A DNA stretch of 64,000 nucleotides from NCBI RefSeq assembly GCF_003073045.1, contig NC_037603.1:12096192-12160191 (forward strand), read 5' to 3'. Below the pieces are notes generated by a model that worked only from the letters and a program-made list of their open reading frames with translations, did not search any database and was not told where the DNA came from. The position numbers were made by a program, and so were the translations under genes. Each line of letters begins with the position of its first letter. Position 1 is the stretch's first letter. The stretch comes from Pomacea canaliculata (lineage: Eukaryota; Mollusca; Gastropoda; Architaenioglossa; Ampullariidae). Shown here one piece after another: positions 12,305 to 26,200 of the stretch.

Positions 12305-15300
12305 AGAAATTGTGATGTATCTTTTTTCTGTCAACAGTTGTAAAGGTGTGAAAACAATAACTTTTTCACTGTCATGTAGGATTTCATGATTTCTTATCAT
12401 CAGTAACATCAAGCTTTCTCAACAACAAGAACAGACCAACCCATGAGTAATCTTAATTTCCAAGGCTTAATTAAAATAATAAAAAGAAAACCAACTAGCA
12501 ATGAGGTAGTGAAAATAGCAGCCACATAGAAGAAATCAAACAGCTAATGAAATATCTGAACCACTTTGGCCATGAAGATCATTGTTACAAGAGATCAGTA
12601 GATTGCTGTCATTTGTCAGTTCTTTTTATGAAACTGATTTGCGGATGGGGTGACTAAGAATCACTTCGTAACAACGTCCATTCAGGTCTAGAGTTTTTAG
12701 CATGAATAGCGAAGGGGCACAACTCACCTTCTACAAGCTTTGTTGACAAATTTCCACTATCACACAATAAACTAAGGGGTAGTTAAGTGGGTGCGGGTAG
12801 AAACTTTATCTATTTACAGTGAAACCATCCAGACTTTACATTCTTTAAGGTGCATAAATTCTCTTTTTCTGTCCAAAGCAAAATAGTTAAACACTATAGA
12901 AAAATCTGTATGTTTATTGCCTGACACTGAAGAGTAGCTACCACACTGACATAGAACACTTAAGACAAATAATTATGTTTAGCTTTCATGAGTCATAAAC
13001 ATGTCAGCCCAAAGGTAGCAGAGCTGTACAAAACACCCAGAAACAATCTGTGGTGGGGGACAAAACAAGCTTAACACACACGAAATAGGTACTTCTAGTA
13101 TCACTAAGGACATTAAAAATTGCGGCCTCAAGGACAATACCACAAATTTCTTTCATGAAATGATAAAGCTGTGCATTCTAAGGATAAATACTTGCTTAGT
13201 GAAGGAGATAGTCATGAACTGACTGGTCTTCAAAATCAATTTTCATTAATCTGCTGGTGGTAGCCAAACAAACTTGAAATGTGAGTTTTTCCAGAGCAGT
13301 TTTTCTATTTCATGTTCCACCGTTAAGTTAATTATCGCTGAAGCAATGAAAGATCTACTAGAAATTGAAAACTTGCATTTTTTCATAACGTGCATTTTGT
13401 TTTAGTTTACTTTTTTTTATCACTTTATGTATCTGTATGTGTCCTGAATGATTAAATGGCACCCACATATAGGGAAATTTGAATTATAGTAGAATTTAAA
13501 TGCTTTAGATATCTTGAACATGCAATGTATATGTATTTTCTGTCTCTTTAAGGCTTTGTGAAGATCCTTTTTTTAAAGGAAATTCACTTGCCTTAAAAAC
13601 CTACTTTATTTGCACATAGTCATATTGTTTGCAACATAACTGTAAAGTTTGGCAGCGTGTTTGATAATAATCACAGATTTTGGTACAGATGTGAAAGGTG
13701 TGTGACATTTTAGTCTCGGAAGTACCTACAGATCTTGAGAACGATTCATATTATGATTCAATAAGCTGTGTGTGCTAATTCTAAAAAACTTTTTCGAGGA
13801 TCTTTGCGACAGAAAAAAAGAAATATTGATTACAAGAACCATGAAGAAAGCATGATTACATATATGCACTGACTGTAATATCAACACTGCTGAGTTCAGA
13901 ATAATACATGTTAAAATATTTTATATATGATCACACATGGTTACTGCCTACAATTTGTGAGATTGTATTCTAGAAAGCTCAACAAGAAATGATTAGTACA
14001 TTATGAGCTAGCAGACAGGAGGAAGCAGCCATCTGTTGTTACAATTATGTAACCAAGCTGTAGCATCTCGTGCAGAAACCTATTGCTGGTCATCTGCTAA
14101 AGTTTAGGAAAGCATTTGTTATTTCTGACTTTTGAGTCCTGGTGACACAAGGGATACTTAAGGAATCATGCTCAAGAGTAGATTTAACTCAATACGCATG
14201 AGTTGACACAACTGAGCTGTGTCTATGAAGGGTTCGCACACACATTGGACATTGGCCAGATTGACATTTGTGTGGCGCAGCATACTTTTCCCAATTGACT
14301 CAGACATTGAGTACCTCTCTAGAATGAGTTGGGGAAGGAAATGCAATGAGAGAGAGTGAAGATAGCAACCCCATTTACTAAAAATACTGGCTTCTATGAC
14401 TGAAAGATTAGACTATCCTTATCTATTTTGAAAAGCCTAGTCTGTATAGCAAGTTGTTCGTACAGTCAGAAAATCATCTAAATACAAGCACTCAGGGCAT
14501 TATAAATACTATGCAATCCTGAGAATTCTCTTTGAACTCATTGTGGCCATATTATTTAAAGCCACCTCTTTGTGACTTCTTCAGTATTATTTTGCACATG
14601 TGAGATATAAAAGATTTGTAGCACTACAGTGCAGATGTTATTAAAATTGCTTGCATGGTACTTTTTTGTAATGTCATACCAGGACAGAGATATGGGGATG
14701 ACTACTGAAGTTTTGAATTAGTTTAGACACTACTTTTTTTTTTCAATTTTTCCATGTTGCTCCTTTTATCACCCAACCTGTTTATTATTCATTTTTCTAG
14801 GAAATTTTTCATAGATCTACAAACTACTCACTATCACTGTGCAAGGAAAAGAACTCTGGATAATGTTATGTTGCCTTTGCAGACATTTATATTGATTAAA
14901 GTCACACTTCATGTCATAGAAAATTGTGCCTTGACTATATCTTACCTATATCTTTGCCATCAAAATATCTTGATGTTCATGGCAATGGAACAATTTTGCT
15001 TGCAGCCAGGAGAGAAAACTACATCTCATTGCTAGCATCCTTGTTAAAGGACTAAAAATACAGACATTTACATTTTCCAGTGGTTTGAAATGGTTTTTTG
15101 TCGACCATGTTTCTTCAGATCCAGGATATTCAGTCCTGTGCAGTCTTGTAAATTTTCAGATAACCAAAATGCCTTAGTCTTAAAACAGGTTGCCATCAGC
15201 AATAAACAAGTGACTCCCAGTTTCCAGTCTGTTAAAATGTTTCCTTTTACATGTTAAAAAATGTTTTATATTTTTGTATACACATTATACCAGAGTGCTT

Positions 15301-18114
15301 TACTATTGTTACAGTCCATTGTGAAAACATTGTTGATTTTGATCTGTCCTGGTCATATTCCATTTGTAAATATACAGAGATTTTTACTCTATGATATCGT
15401 TACATCATCAGTTTTATCATAAAAAAAGTAAAATTTTGGCAACAGTACTGTCGCAGGCTCTTACTAATAACACTGATTACTTGTCCTTTCATTGACATAT
15501 TTTTTTCCTTTTTTGTTGGCTTGAAAATATATTTTGGTACTATACTATAGACTTGAATTTCTGAAAGGTTATGCAAAATGTATCAATAGTCTTTGCTACA
15601 GGTTATTTGTAATTATCAAAAGCTTCCATCCATCTTTGTGGGCATTGACACTGGAACTGTTTTTAAATGAAAGTTAGGACTATACGTGGATAATTAGTGC
15701 CGGCCCTTACAAGTCACATGACAAAGTACTGATTTTTTAACTTGTTAGAGTTTGTAACATCAGTGTATGTCTAATGAATGTGTAAAAATTTGATTACATC
15801 TAGTCAGAGATATATTTTGTGATTGGCAGATGGTGTTTGCCCAGCTGTAATTATGTCAGTTATATGGGGTGCACATTATTATGGAAAATTAAAATACAAT
15901 ATTTATAGTGTTTACGCTTGTCCAGTGCAATGTGTACTACACATTTTGCTGAATACAAAGGAGAGTAAAAGTTTGTTCTTTACACAAGACATAGCCATTC
16001 ACGAATATGCACACATTTTCCATCTTTCACTCCACACCAATTTTTTTTATATAATATTGATTTGAGTAGTGCATTTCTTCACTGTACAGTGGATTAAATG
16101 CACTTTACAATTATTTTTGGCACACAAAACATTCAGACACAAAAATGTAACACATATACTAACACAGATCTAAACATATCAGCAATTGACTGGCTAGAGA
16201 CACATCAACAGATATAAAAGAGAAAATTTTGCTCATGAAGCATGCCAGGAGTTCAGCATAGGAAAGGACTGATAGACTGTGAGCGGGAAGAGATGGAATA
16301 TGAGGTAGTGCATGGAACCCAGCAGAAAATATGGAGCAGCAATAATATGCACTAGCTGTTGATTCTGACCCTCACAAATGATGAGTGGCATAACGCAAAC
16401 AATGTTCAAAGTGTGTAATTTATCTTCAGTCCAGTTCACAATAATTATAATTATCAGCAATACACTTTTCCCAATAAGTTACTACTATCAAGATAAAGCA
16501 AAACAGTGTGCTTGAGCTAAAATAAATCTTTTAACACGACATTTATCATATTCACAGCAACACCATATTCCTCCACACCTAACCTGCAAAGTGCATAATC
16601 TAACATCAGAAGAAAAAATGTCATTAATGTTGACAAAGCCAAAATATTACTCCTTAAGTTTCAGTCTTGCAAGTTCACCTTTGTTATAAATCAACATATT
16701 AAAGTTTCTCATCTAGTATTTTGAGAATTCCAACAATATTATGTAGATGGTTTTAAGGTAGCATAAATTAGTACTATGAACAGCATTAGTAACATGTTCT
16801 ACTGACAGTACCATTATTTTTTTTTAAGGACTATGTAGACAAAAGAAAGAAACTTGCATCTTTATGTGTCAGATGGCATAACAGAGTCTTAGGTACCTGA
16901 GTACTTTGTTACAAGAGTTAAGTGGTCAAACACATTCAGGTAAAGACAGGCATAAACTGTAAATCTGTAAAATGTGACCTTTATGTGGTATGTGAAACAG
17001 CAAGTAAATTGACATCATGGATTGTCTAAGGAGGTATATTTTTAAATCAAGTTTAATTTTCTCTTTGTCTTCCATTTGGAAAAAAAATCTGCTTGCTAGT
17101 GGTTAATTGCAATATTGCAGACACTAGTTACATCTCAACCATAACTAGTTTTTGGCATAATAAGCCATAATTTATGTGGGGCTGGTTTTATCTGAAAATG
17201 TGGAAAAACACAGAAGTTAGTATTTATGGACAGATTACATATCCACCATATGCCTTCCTTTTATCAGATCACAAAGGGGATTTTTATAATTTCCTTTATC
17301 ACTGTGAGAAAGCTTCACATTTATGTCAGGTGACCCAGGGCTAAATTCATGTAAATTCTATACCTTGCAGCACTGTACAACCAGCATAGTGCTATATCTG
17401 ATTAGTCATTAGTTAAATAAATCCTCTCTCTTATACCCCTTGTATGCTAATTTCTTCACACTACACAGAGATTGAAAGATAGAATAGCTGATGGTCTGAT
17501 ATTCACACTGACTATATATATATATTCCTCCTGGGTTGAATATCCCATGAAAAGGCTTCATGTGAATTCCAGCCCTAGTCATGAAAAACGTTTAAATATA
17601 TACTTGCTCACTCTCCGGTGTAATTTTCATATGTGCACGTGTGAGGGGAGCTCCAGACATTCAAAAAATTTTATTTCAGAATTTTTTAGAGGATTTTTTT
17701 TTTTTATTTCTTAAACTATGGTATCTAATTCATTAAATCTGCATTACATCTCCCAGAACAGAAATGGGGACGATAAAAAGGTGATGCTGTGCAAAGATAT
17801 TTCTTTAAATCACTTTTTAAAAGATAACCAGCTTTCTGGAGGCAACTGGTACCAATATCCCCTATGGTCTAACTCTAACCCTCACTTCATTGCCATGAGA
17901 CTTTTAGCCTTGAGGCTTTTTGTTTGAGGGAATACCTTTCTGGACCATGACAACATCCTTAAACAGCGCTGGATATCCCCTTCTCTTGTTCTTTTATTTC
18001 TTCATTTTTGTTCTTGAGTGTGAAATGCATGAAATTTATTAGATATTAAGGTTCAATGCATAAAGTTTCAGGTTCTTACAAAAAACCTGTAGAAGGAATT
18101 CAAACTTCTGGAAG

Positions 18115-18260
18115 CTGGGGTGAAATTGGTGTTTTACACTAAGTCAGCAACGAAGGCAGCCAGCCTTGTAAACAGATGCCACAAGCAGAGAAAGAACACC
18201 ATGCCCGAGACGAGAGCTAATCGGTGACAGGCATTAACCGTTAGGCCATCGGACCACCTC
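18115..18260 (-). mobile_element. tRNA-derived SINE, family 1, copy 1
   Basis: On the minus strand it begins with a degenerate tRNA-like head (GGTCCGATGGCCTAACGG, then a B-box-like segment). It continues into the shared body CAGGCTGGCTGCCTTCG-like and ends at GTGTAAAACACC. The body matches the copies at 25415, 30847 and 48655. This copy is diverged. Confidence 0.7.
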
Positions 18261-20273
18261 TCAAACTTCTGACCTCTCCTATATGTGCACTGGCATTTAT
18301 AGAAATACATTTACTATGCTGAAACATAGGTTTAGATTTCTCCAATCAAACAAATTATATACATTTTCAGTTTTGGACTAGATAATCTTCATCAATTTGT
18401 AAGGGAACATTTTTCCCTTTAAAACAACAAAAGGAATCCATTCAGAACAATGTGTAATAGCAGCAAGGCACACCATTGCTACAAGGTTCCTGGGCACAAA
18501 TCCCCAGAATATAATGTCAAAAGCTTACAAATAATACAATCCAGTGTTAGTTTTGACCAGAAATCATCTGGGAGACAGAAACACACTTAGTAAACTACAC
18601 ATATAAGAACATTTTATAATATCAATACATTCCTGTTTGCTACACAACAACATGAAATTCTGTGATGTTGATGGCCTACTGGCCCATTTGGTCTAGAGAA
18701 GCTGGGTGCTGACAGACATTTTCAGGTGTTGAGGTTGTATACAGCGTTGTTGCTTCCGTTTGTGCATGTAATAATAACAACAACAAAAAAACTGCTTGTT
18801 CATTCCTAAAAAGTAGAGCCATTTTCAAATGCTACCACATGTGCATATCACAAGTAACAAATAATTTACAACACATATTGCCAGTTTCTGTTGACAGTTA
18901 AGGAGGTATCAGTTTCTATTAGCAACAAATCAAATAGAACTAAGAGCAGTGGTTTGGGAGTATAAATAAGCCTTAAAATAGCATATTGCAGACCACGCCA
19001 TTTATTTCTATCTTGCATAAGTGTTCCTTTGTCACAACATTCTTCTGATTCCCACAACTGTTGTGATACATCATGCATACTACAATGTACATCACCTGAG
19101 TAATGATAGTACAGTAAACAAATCTATGAAAAGGACAGCAGTCTCAGACACAATGACATTAGACTATATAACCTTTGCAATTTTCACTCATTTAATGAAA
19201 GTCTGTGATAAAAAAAAAAAAAAAGAAAAAAAGTTTTGGGTAAACTGTTACACACCATAAAAGTAACAATTAAAAAAGATTAAAATTTTTAATTTTACTC
19301 TTGCGATGTAGCCATTAATGAGGCATTTTCAGTTCCATCGTGTAGGGTATCAAAATATCAATAGAATGGCAGAACTCGACAGGGAAAGTGGAGAAATATA
19401 GCTGCTTTGCCTTCACCATTCCACCCTACAGTTATGAAAAAAAATTTGTAGAAAATCCATTGCACTTTCAAAGCTAACAATCTAAGTATTTGACTGACGA
19501 ATGAAAGACCTCTGTTAAAGAAATACATGACATTCAGGGCTGTTTGCAAGTTGGATATGAATGCACATGTGTGTGTGTGTGACTCAATACAATCCTTGCA
19601 GGTTTTCAAAAAGAAAAAAATGCTGAAAAAATAGTTGGTCTTTAGTAAATAACAGACAAACACAAAACTTTACATTTTCATCACTATTTTAATTGCACTG
19701 AACAAACCGGTGTGGTTAAGTGTTAAAATTCCACTTTTTCCCTCAGAGCAGCCATTTCTTTCTCTCAAAAATAAAAGACATCTATTAAAGGAGTTCAAAA
19801 ATTCCTGCTGGCTTGATACATTAACCACAGATTCTATTGATTATAGCGGCAGCCTAAAAAAGACCCAGGGAGATATTCACAGCACAAAAAGTCAAACTTC
19901 ACTTAAAATAATTTGCAAGGAGACATGATACCATGTCTTGAATTGAATCATAAGCACTTGACTTCATGAGAATTGTTGATCAGCAGAATAAACAGAAAAT
20001 GAGTCACCAACTACTAAATACTGAGAATAGTGCCTCTTTAAACTAGGAAAAGGAATGTGTGCAATAATTCAAGTTTGTCACTTAAGGACATCTGCCACCA
20101 CTATAATACCACTAAGGAGGTTACTTCTTATTATCAAAACCACAGGTGAAACATCTTGAAGCAGCTCTGCATCAAGGACCAACCAAAGTTGTGATCAATC
20201 CACCTGTTAAGAATGGGTCTCCAAAGGAATTTTCAATCTCTCTTGGACCACATTTACTCAAGGCAGAAAAGAA

Positions 20274-23200
20274 TTAGTCCTGGAAACCAAACACCTCTAC
20301 AGTTTTACAAGTGAAGTCCTGTGTAGAAGCTAATGGAGGATTCTTGAATGTGTCACATGTCTCAGTTCTGCAATGCTCCATAGTCTCATCTAGACTGATT
20401 GCCTCGCCATTCCTGTGAGACATTTACAAGGAAATAATACTTTGTATAATGTAACAATATATAAATGCATAAATAATAAATACTTGGTATAATGTAGCAT
20501 TCTTATTATTAACAAGCATGTACATGCATGATACATTTATATACTCAACACATGAATATTTCACGTCTAATGTTTGATTTTGTATGGGCCAGCATTCTTA
20601 TGCTCAACACTGGATGTACATTTGAAGTCTAACTTTTTTTCTCATTCTGGTTTTACACCTTATTAAAAGATTTCTTTACCTGGATTTCAGGGAGCTAAAA
20701 TTTATAGTTTAGTCTTTTTTGTGTATTCTTCTTGTGTACATTAATCATGAATTTTTTAAAAGTACAAATTGCTTTGCTTTGCATCACAGCTGAAACATTA
20801 AAGTACATTTTACTTTATAATTTCTGAAAACATAGTTAACTTTCTGTTCTTAGAAAAATAATCTATTACAATAATCACCATCACTGAGATTTTCAACAAT
20901 CTGCAAAAGTGGAAATAACAAATGTTTATAACTGATATTTGCTGAGTACTTAAATAATGACAACTGTATGTAAACTTTCTCACCCGCCTCCAATGGTGAG
21001 ACAAGAATTATCACCAGCAAGAAACATATTGGCTGTCTTGGGGATATCTGTTGATAAAATGCCAACCCATTCATATTTGTTGCGTTCTGGACTAAGGGTG
21101 AACAGGAAAGTCTCGCCTGTCCCAAAGTAACAAATATTGCGAGAGTTGGATCGTCTCTCATACCAGGGTCCTGAGCAGAAGGCACCAAAGATCTGTTGAC
21201 AACACAACAGTCACATTTGCTATCACTTTGTTGGGAGTTCATTCAGCCTAAATTAAGTTGCTGAAAATTAGTTACAGTGTGCATGTGTACTAAATCAATA
21301 TGTTTAACTAGAGATAAAGATTAGCCAAAACAATATATTAACAGTACATTAACCAAAATATACTGCGATAATGTTGGAGTTCAGAAAGCTGATTAAAACA
21401 TCGTCTTAACTAGACACACTGCTGAACATGCAGCAATTTTTTAATGACTGCAAATCTTCCTCAGCAGTATAAAAAGAAAATTAAATATCCACAGATAAGG
21501 AATTTTTTACTAAGGAGCTGTATATTTTCATGAAATGATACATAATTAAAATTTCATATGAACTGAAAAAATATTATAGGGCAAGTAGTCTGTTAACTAA
21601 ACACTCTGTAACAAGATTAATGTTGTAACTTAAGTAATATTATTAGTTGTGTAAATGAGAAAAATGGTTGTAAAGAAAAGAGGTTGATGACACATTAAAG
21701 AGGTTTGTTTGCACCACAAAAGTGTGAAAAGTATTGTTCGAACTTAATAAGGTTACAACATTTTAATTTTTAAAAAAGCATCACAATACAGACAAATGAG
21801 AGAAGTGGGTTCTTACATCATCAGCAGTGGTCTTAATGACAATGATAGTGTAAGGACTGTATTCTGACATGCTGTAGAGGGTACGGAGGGTGGTACCATG
21901 CTCTGCTGATGTAAAGAGCAGAACTGGCTGCATGATGGAGAAACGGGTAGGAAGCCATGCCCACACCACTGCCAGCTAGGACATTATTTCAAAGAAAACA
22001 AATTTCATCAAATCATTCTATAATCTCTTTCACACTAAGAAGTGATTTTTAAATATTACTTTCCTATGTCAACTTCAATAAAATCTATTGCATCAATTTA
22101 ACTGTAATTGCCCTTTGCAGATTAATAAAGTTGTATTGTATTGTATTAACTCCTAATAAAACAAGTTCTGATATATTACTTCTTTTGTGTCCTATAAAGA
22201 CCTTAAGATTGATCTCTTTCATACTTTCAGAAGTTTGTGGTCTCCTCCTTTTCTCACCCTGTCTCCCTTCTTCTATCCCCCTACCCCCACAGCTTTGTTT
22301 CTGCTGTAGTTTGCAGATGTGCTTCTGTGCTTTTCATGCTTCTCTTTTGCTTCAAGTGCACTGAGCTCACTGCCAACCAGGGAAATGTAATGCGTGTGTT
22401 TCAATACTAGTTTGTAAAATGCTTACCATATCTGGACTGAGAATATATGAACCCGTCTTATGAAAACCCATGTTCTTGGTGTGGACTTTGATTGCCTGGG
22501 CGTCGCCCATGGAAACAGAGGAAGCCACATGCGGGACATTCGGCCGTGGAGGACTATCTCTGTTTGTCACTTCACTCTCATGGGTTACCTGTAGCTTCTG
22601 AATTCGGTGCCGCGACAGGCCTCGTATTCCAAATGCAACCTGAAGCACGAGAGAAATCTGAGAGATTGCAGCACACTGTCTTATCGGCGACTACAAGATG
22701 TCAGATGCGCCAAGTCTAGAATGATAAACCACTCTGCATTTCTCAGATCTATTTGATGGAGAAACGTTACCTTCAGGAATTTTATACGGGCACGAGATAG
22801 ACAATACCCATTATTATCAAAACTCAGAGTCTTATGCCCGTCATCAAATCAGAGTTATTGTGGAAAGGGCTCTGGCTTCCTCGGCGTCATCTTCGCCTTC
22901 GAAGGTTTTTGGCCTGGGTATTCACAACGTTTATCGTCATGACAACAAGCGTGCTGTTGAGAACACATTGTGACGTAACACGGACTGCCATTGGCTGGCC
23001 GACAGTCTCGCTGTCCAGTGGTGTGTCTTCTATCATCACCACTCTGGCTCATTGGTGTCGTCACAACTAGCCGACCTCAGAGATGTGTTGGGGAGGATGT
23101 CCAGGTGTGGTCACACATACAGCTCGACAACTGACACCAGAAATCTTGCCTTACGCAGACCTCTGAGGTCATATCTTTAATTGAGTCACAACCCTTTTCT

Positions 23201-26200
23201 TTAATAATAATAATAAAAGAGCGCCGTTTCCTTTGGTTCAAATCGTTTTCTACAAATCAACACACATTAAAAACAGCATAACAAAATAAGATTATGTGAA
23301 CATCATCGCTACCGACAAAGTAATCAAATTAGATAGTTAAACACTCAAGGTATGAAGAAAACAAGTCCTTGACATAAGCCCGCTGTATTTGACAGTGCCC
23401 GCCAGAACTGCGCTGAACATTCAATGAGACATATTCTGGTCATATGACGTTTACTTGTCAACTATCATATAGAATATGAAATGCACATGTCATCTAGAGC
23501 ATACTAACAAGTATTACATCAAGACACTCTTTCACTCACTCGCACACAAATCATATATAGTGTTTCTTAAGATGGAATAGGGTTTGCAACGACCCCGGTA
23601 TTTCATAAGACCGGGATTTTACAACAAATAAGTACGTTAGACTTATTAATTTATTGCAATAACCGTATGAGAAGTCTATAAGTTTTTTGCTGACAACGGT
23701 AGTGAAATCAGGAATGCAAGAAATAAGCAAAATCCGTGAAGAAGTATGTGGTGTGTACATTATCTTCACATGCTTATAAAGGGCTAGTTGATCATCAGAC
23801 ACATAGGAATTCTGAACCATCAGATGGACAAAACGCACAGAGTGTTTCTCCACACACACACACTTTTCTCTCTCACACAAAAGCATCATAGTCACTGCTA
23901 GTATTTACTATCTTCGCTACCATTTCTCTCGCTGATCAACAAACGGATCCATCACTCGCTGACAACCCCGCCCGTGTTCCCACCTCCCACGTGATCTTTT
24001 TCGGCAAGATTCTCACGGACATTAAAAGTCGCTGAAGTTTACTGATCGAGAAAGTCGGACCGTTTGCCTCGCCCTTTGACCCCAGAAGGAAGACCTTTGT
24101 CTTCACGTGCATCCTAATGATCGTAATGCGCTTGAACAGCGTGAGTCAAGATGATACGCTGTCTGGTCACGTGTGCCAGCGCGACACCTTCCCTCCCTCT
24201 TATGTTTGTGAACTGCTTAGTTATAGATGTACTTTTCCCAGGGCGGTAAACACTGGCCAGTTCATCATCAAAACTATGCAAGAACAAGCTGTAAATCGTT
24301 CATGAGAATATCATAGGGCCCTCACTTGGTTTTATTAACATTGGCGGGTGAAGGGGCAACCGCCATTCTTTCTGTGCCCATGGCCGCCACGAGACTTAGA
24401 GCCGTTAACTCCTCCAGCTGCTATATGTGATTGTCAACTTTCGATTCAAGCTTATTCATGCGCGTAGCATCAGTGTAGCGACATTGCGAAACATATATTC
24501 TTGATGCCCTTCCGTGAACTTTCCAGCTCATTTTCGGCAAGAGGTGCACGACGTCTGGAGTGAAGTCGTCACGTGACGCGCTTGCTCTGTTCTTACACAC
24601 ACCGACACCCTCTCACATTACAGTGCTATCCAGGTTAGTTCTGCATCGTAAATATCAGACGCAATTATTCCTGCGTAGTATTTTGTACCGGTTTGGAGTC
24701 GCCCGAAATATCTCAAAACGGAGAAAATAAACATAAACAGGCTCAGACCGAGCACCTTCCAAGTTTGCTGATGTCCAAGCCGAAGTCGAAAAGAATATTC
24801 CTCCCCGATTTGGTGGGGACAAACTGTCGATTTGACAAAGTTTCAACGGCTGCCAAGAACACACATCGCGCATTGCTTTATTGATAAGATATTCTCTTAA
24901 AAAAACGTAATGTATTCACCAGGCCTCATCAAATGACAATACATACCTCAGCTACAAGTTATACATGGCCTCTGACTTCTCAATACCCGCTAACAACAAA
25001 CATGGAGCTGCGTGAATGTAAAGGAACACATCGATGTTGCATCGCCTCTGCAAGCTTTTGTTTTTCGAACTTGTATAAAATCGTATCATAATCTGGGGAA
25101 AAATGAGAATGGATAGAGTTGGTAGGTTCACTTGGGGTGATTATTTATTTGAGACCTTACTTTTTAATCCACATACAAGTCTGCCTATAAAGCTATGAAA
25201 AATGGCTACTTCCGGAAAGCTCGGCGTAGCAGTATTGTTGAACTCAACTGCACAGATATACCGGTCACCAGGTCAAATAAACTCAAGGCACGGGATAAGG
25301 TCCAGTTTCCGACAAGCATATGAGATGATCAGTGATGTCATCTCACGACCTACGCTTGTGCAACAGACGGATCTTTCACATGAGGAGGGGGAGGGGTTTA
25401 CAGCCAGCAGCTAAGTGGGGGTGGAGGAGACTGGTGTTTTACACTGAGCCAGCAAGGCAGCCAGCCCTGTAAATAGAGAAAGAAAAGCGTGCACGTGACG
25501 AGATCTGAACCCAGGACAACCGATCCTCACTGTATTGGTGTCAGGCGCTAACCGTTGCCCCACCAGACTGCATGTGCATCATGTTGTGAAGAGTGCAGTA
25601 GTCTCTCTTAAGCACGATGTTTTCTTCAATGCGATTTTATTGTCAGCTAACTATATTTTGATGACTTGTTGACTTCATACTACGTGCGCCGTTTCTGACA
25701 TCATGGCAGTTATCAACAAGCTCATAGCGCAGCAAAACATCCAGGTCATGGATTTGAACTGCGACACCCTGACTGCTGTTACCTTACTGCCTAACATTCA
25801 GACACATAAACACATTCAGCCACTCACACAAACATAAAAAATCTACCGATGAATGACACTCAGGCCATTTATTCTAGAAAGGAATTAACTTGCAACAACT
25901 GATACATGCAGAAGGCAACAGTTGCCACAAAGAGAGAGAAATAAACGTCGGTGCCAACAAGGTGAAGGCTGCACTGCAGGAGGTACAAGCGGTTACTTTC
26001 CTTAGCCTCCTTCCCCGACCCAATCTTTGCACTCCCATTTACCGCACCTCCCCCTCCTCACACACGTCCTTGCAGCTTTTGATCACCATAATCCCCCAAA
26101 GCCTCACTTGAGTGACATTAACTGCTAACGAATGTCACGGGTTATTCGATCTTGCTTCCTCTCGCTCTCTGGATGTTCGCACTAAACCTGTTAAAATTCC

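Larger units (their letters stand above)
11815..20273. other. Convergent intergenic interval between GK5 and the TBC1D24-like gene
   Basis: About 8.5 kb lies between two stop codons that face each other. No exon with recognisable protein similarity was found on either strand. The open frames present are short and AT-rich, without family features. The interval must hold the 3' UTRs of both genes. It also contains a strong hairpin at 12265-12304, a SINE at 18115-18260 and scattered AATAAA sites on both strands. The rest is unassigned. Confidence 0.7.
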
